Below the pieces are notes generated by a model. It was given only the letters and a program-made list of their open reading frames with translations, did no database searches and had not been told where the DNA came from. 42,863 nucleotides of DNA, from contig JADGPT010000004.1 of assembly GCA_017882345.1 (NCBI GenBank), forward strand, positions 1-42,863. Direction: 5' to 3'. Position 1 is the stretch's first letter. Every line of letters starts with the position of its first letter. This DNA comes from Bacteroidales bacterium (GTDB taxonomy: Bacteria > Bacteroidota > Bacteroidia > Bacteroidales > VadinHA17). This document shows, one piece after another, positions 40,777-42,863 of the stretch. The translations under genes and the position numbers were made by a program.

Positions 40777-42522
40777 TTAAGTAATATCAAGATTAAACGT
40801 TTTCTTCATGTCCTTTAGAATGGGATATTTATTCGTGAGATAATTAAGCTTTTGTTCATCAGAATATAAAATTTCACTTGATTCGGAAAGGTCCACTGTT
40901 GTTTCAATTTCTATATCTGACATGATGAACCTGTTTTCAAGAAAACTTACGAGTTTTGGTCTGTAATTTAAAATAAATATATCCTTTTGAGCAGCATTAC
41001 TGAGATGGATTTTTATTGTCTGATCATTTTCCAGTTCAGGTCTGATCGATTTAAACATGCTTACGATTCTGGTACCCTCTCCTTTCAACTTATCCGTAAA
41101 TTCCAGCCAGGCTGATTCGAAAGCCTGTGGAGTGAATACATCCTTAGGTTTTAAATGAACTTCAGGATCATTCAAAACAGATTTCTCTTCCTGTTTATTG
41201 GCTGGCAGGATATCATCTGAAATGATTTCTTTTATTGAGAATGTTTTGGATGGTTTTTCGATAACAGGATCATGCTTACCGGAAGTTAATTCCGTATTAA
41301 TAACCCTTTTTTCAGGAGGTTGAACCTCCTGGCGCAAAATCTCTGATTTTGAAGGGAGATTCAGGTCTTCTTCCTGTTTTTTTAATTGCCCGGTATCAGA
41401 CTTTTTTTTTTCTGAGGGCTCTGTTGCTTCATTCATTAACCTGCACAACCTGATGAGTGAAAGCTCTATGTGCAATCGTGGATTCTTACTGCTTTTATAT
41501 GTAAGATCGCAATTATTTCCAATCTCTAATGCTTTGAACAGGAAATCAGCAGGGCAGTTCCCTGTCTGTTGAACATACTTTTTTTTAATTGCAGGTGTCG
41601 CTTCGAGCAGACGTAATGTAGAGTCATCTTTGCTAACCAGGAGATCACGAAGGTGACTGTTGAGTCCGGATATAAAATTATGACCGTCAAATCCTTTCTC
41701 AAGTACTTCATTAAATGTTAATAATATCGAGGAGATATCACCGGTCATTGCAGCATCGACGCATTTAAAATAATACTCATAATCGAGCACATTCAGATTA
41801 TCAATTACATCCTTATATGTTATTGTTTTTCCACTAAGACTGACTATCTGATCAAAAATTGATAGCGCATCACGTAAAGCTCCATCAGCTTTCTGCCCTA
41901 TAATATGAAGCGCTTCCTCTGCGGCAGATATCCCTTCATTTTTAGCTACATACATCAATCTGCCAACAATGTCTTCAATCCTTATCCTGTTAAAATCGAA
42001 TATCTGGCACCGGGAGAGAATAGTTGGAATTATTTTATGCTTTTCTGTAGTGGCAAGAATAAAAATAGCATGAGAAGGAGGTTCTTCGAGTGTTTTAAGA
42101 AAAGCATTGAAGGCTGATGCAGAGAGCATGTGAACTTCATCTATTATATAGATACTGTATTTTCCGATCTGTGGAGGGATCCTTACCTGGTCGTTCAGGC
42201 TTCTTATATCTTCAACCTTATTATTAGAGGCAGCATCAAGTTCATGAATATTAAATGATCTCGATGAATTGAATGACAGACACGATTCACATTCATCGCA
42301 AGCCTCGAGGTTCTCCCCCAGGTTGCTGCAATTAATTGTTTTGGCAAAGATCCTGGCGCAGGTCGTCTTCCCAACGCCCCTCGGTCCGCAAAAAAGATAA
42401 GCTTGTGCAAGATGGTTGTTCTTAATAGCACTTTTCAGCGTATTTGTAATAGAATCCTGACCAATTACCATATCAAAACTGGCAGGACGGTATTTCCTTG
42501 CTGAAACAATGAAGTTTTCCAT
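40777..42522 (-). CDS. dnaX: DNA polymerase III subunits gamma/tau
   Basis: RKYRPASFDMVIGQDSITNTLKSAI; GPRGVGKTTCARIFAKTINC; CDECESC zinc site; IIDEVHMLSASAFNAFLKTLEEPP; TILSRCQIFDF. Confidence 0.97.
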   Translation of the reverse strand: MENFIVSARKYRPASFDMVIGQDSITNTLKSAIKNNHLAQAYLFCGPRGVGKTTCARIFAKTINCSNLGENLEACDECESCLSFNSSRSFNIHELDAASNNKVEDIRSLNDQVRIPPQIGKYSIYIIDEVHMLSASAFNAFLKTLEEPPSHAIFILATTEKHKIIPTILSRCQIFDFNRIRIEDIVGRLMYVAKNEGISAAEEALHIIGQKADGALRDALSIFDQIVSLSGKTITYKDVIDNLNVLDYEYYFKCVDAAMTGDISSILLTFNEVLEKGFDGHNFISGLNSHLRDLLVSKDDSTLRLLEATPAIKKKYVQQTGNCPADFLFKALEIGNNCDLTYKSSKNPRLHIELSLIRLCRLMNEATEPSEKKKSDTGQLKKQEEDLNLPSKSEILRQEVQPPEKRVINTELTSGKHDPVIEKPSKTFSIKEIISDDILPANKQEEKSVLNDPEVHLKPKDVFTPQAFESAWLEFTDKLKGEGTRIVSMFKSIRPELENDQTIKIHLSNAAQKDIFILNYRPKLVSFLENRFIMSDIEIETTVDLSESSEILYSDEQKLNYLTNKYPILKDMKKTFNLDIT

Positions 42523-42559
42523 AAATTACTGACTCTTGATTTTCAAAATTCGTGAAACA

Positions 42560-42567
42560 CAAATATA
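42560..42567 (-). promoter_or_regulatory. Putative -7 element (TATATTTG) of dnaX
   Basis: CAAATATA on + strand; TAnnTTTG match 37 bp upstream of dnaX ATG. Confidence 0.4.
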
Positions 42568-42726
42568 GACAAAAAGGAAAAAGGAAAAAGGTAAAGGGAA
42601 ACAAAATCCATTAAACATAAAGGTAACAAAGATCTTTTTGCCCCCATAAAGTATTGCAGGGTTTAGTTGAAAACACTAATTTCTGATTTTTTCATCACTT
42701 AATTTTTGAATAAAGCAAAATAGTTG

Positions 42727-42734
42727 TACTTTTG
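42727..42734 (+). promoter_or_regulatory. Putative -7 element (TACTTTTG) of rpsF operon
   Basis: TAnnTTTG match 38 bp upstream of rpsF ATG. Confidence 0.5.
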
Positions 42735-42772
42735 CGAGCCAAAATCATATAACTAATAAACAAATAATTACT

Positions 42773-42863
42773 ATGTTGAATCAGTACGAAACCGTTTTCA
42801 TTGCAACTCCCGTTTTATCTGAGAACCAGATGAAGGAAGCGGTACAGAAATTCAAGAAGGTCA
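42773..42863 (+). CDS. rpsF: 30S ribosomal protein S6 (partial, N-terminus)
   Basis: MLNQYETVFIATPVLSENQMKEAVQKFKKV, typical S6 N-terminus, running off the window edge. Confidence 0.9.
   Translation, partial: MLNQYETVFIATPVLSENQMKEAVQKFKKV

Overview
This is a chromosomal window from an AT-rich Bacteroidota (Bacteroidales/Marinilabiliales-like) genome. Nearly everything is coding. Left part: a minus-strand HdrC-HdrB-HdrA-MvhD/FlxD-FlxC-like-FlxB-like (partial) operon (heterodisulfide-reductase-type, putative flavin-based electron bifurcation). It is divergent from a complete 11-subunit complex I operon nuoABCDHIJKLMN that lacks nuoEFG. Middle: a conserved hypothetical, remnants of a hybrid histidine kinase, aroE, a ComA-like phosphosulfolactate synthase, a TPR protein, a PD40 lipoprotein-like protein, folD, ffh, argS and a SiaC/DUF1987 protein. 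Next comes a 3-gene AmmeMemoRadiSam cassette: an exported Memo-AMMECR1 fusion, a membrane spermidine-synthase-like protein with a His-rich N-terminal TM module, and a radical SAM protein with a signal-like N-terminus. Right part: ligA, a DUF6913-like protein, dapA, secA, a T9SS-secreted metzincin-like protein, dnaX and the start of rpsF. No tRNA, rRNA, CRISPR array or transposase was recognised. The best candidates for under-described biology are (1) the AmmeMemoRadiSam cassette with its membrane aminopropyltransferase-like partner, (2) the Hdr-Flx operon divergent from a complex I without an NADH module, with a ComA homologue about 12 kb away, and (3) two intra-operon spacers that share the same purine-rich modular repeat architecture. 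All calls were made by eye from the sequence; no database search was run.
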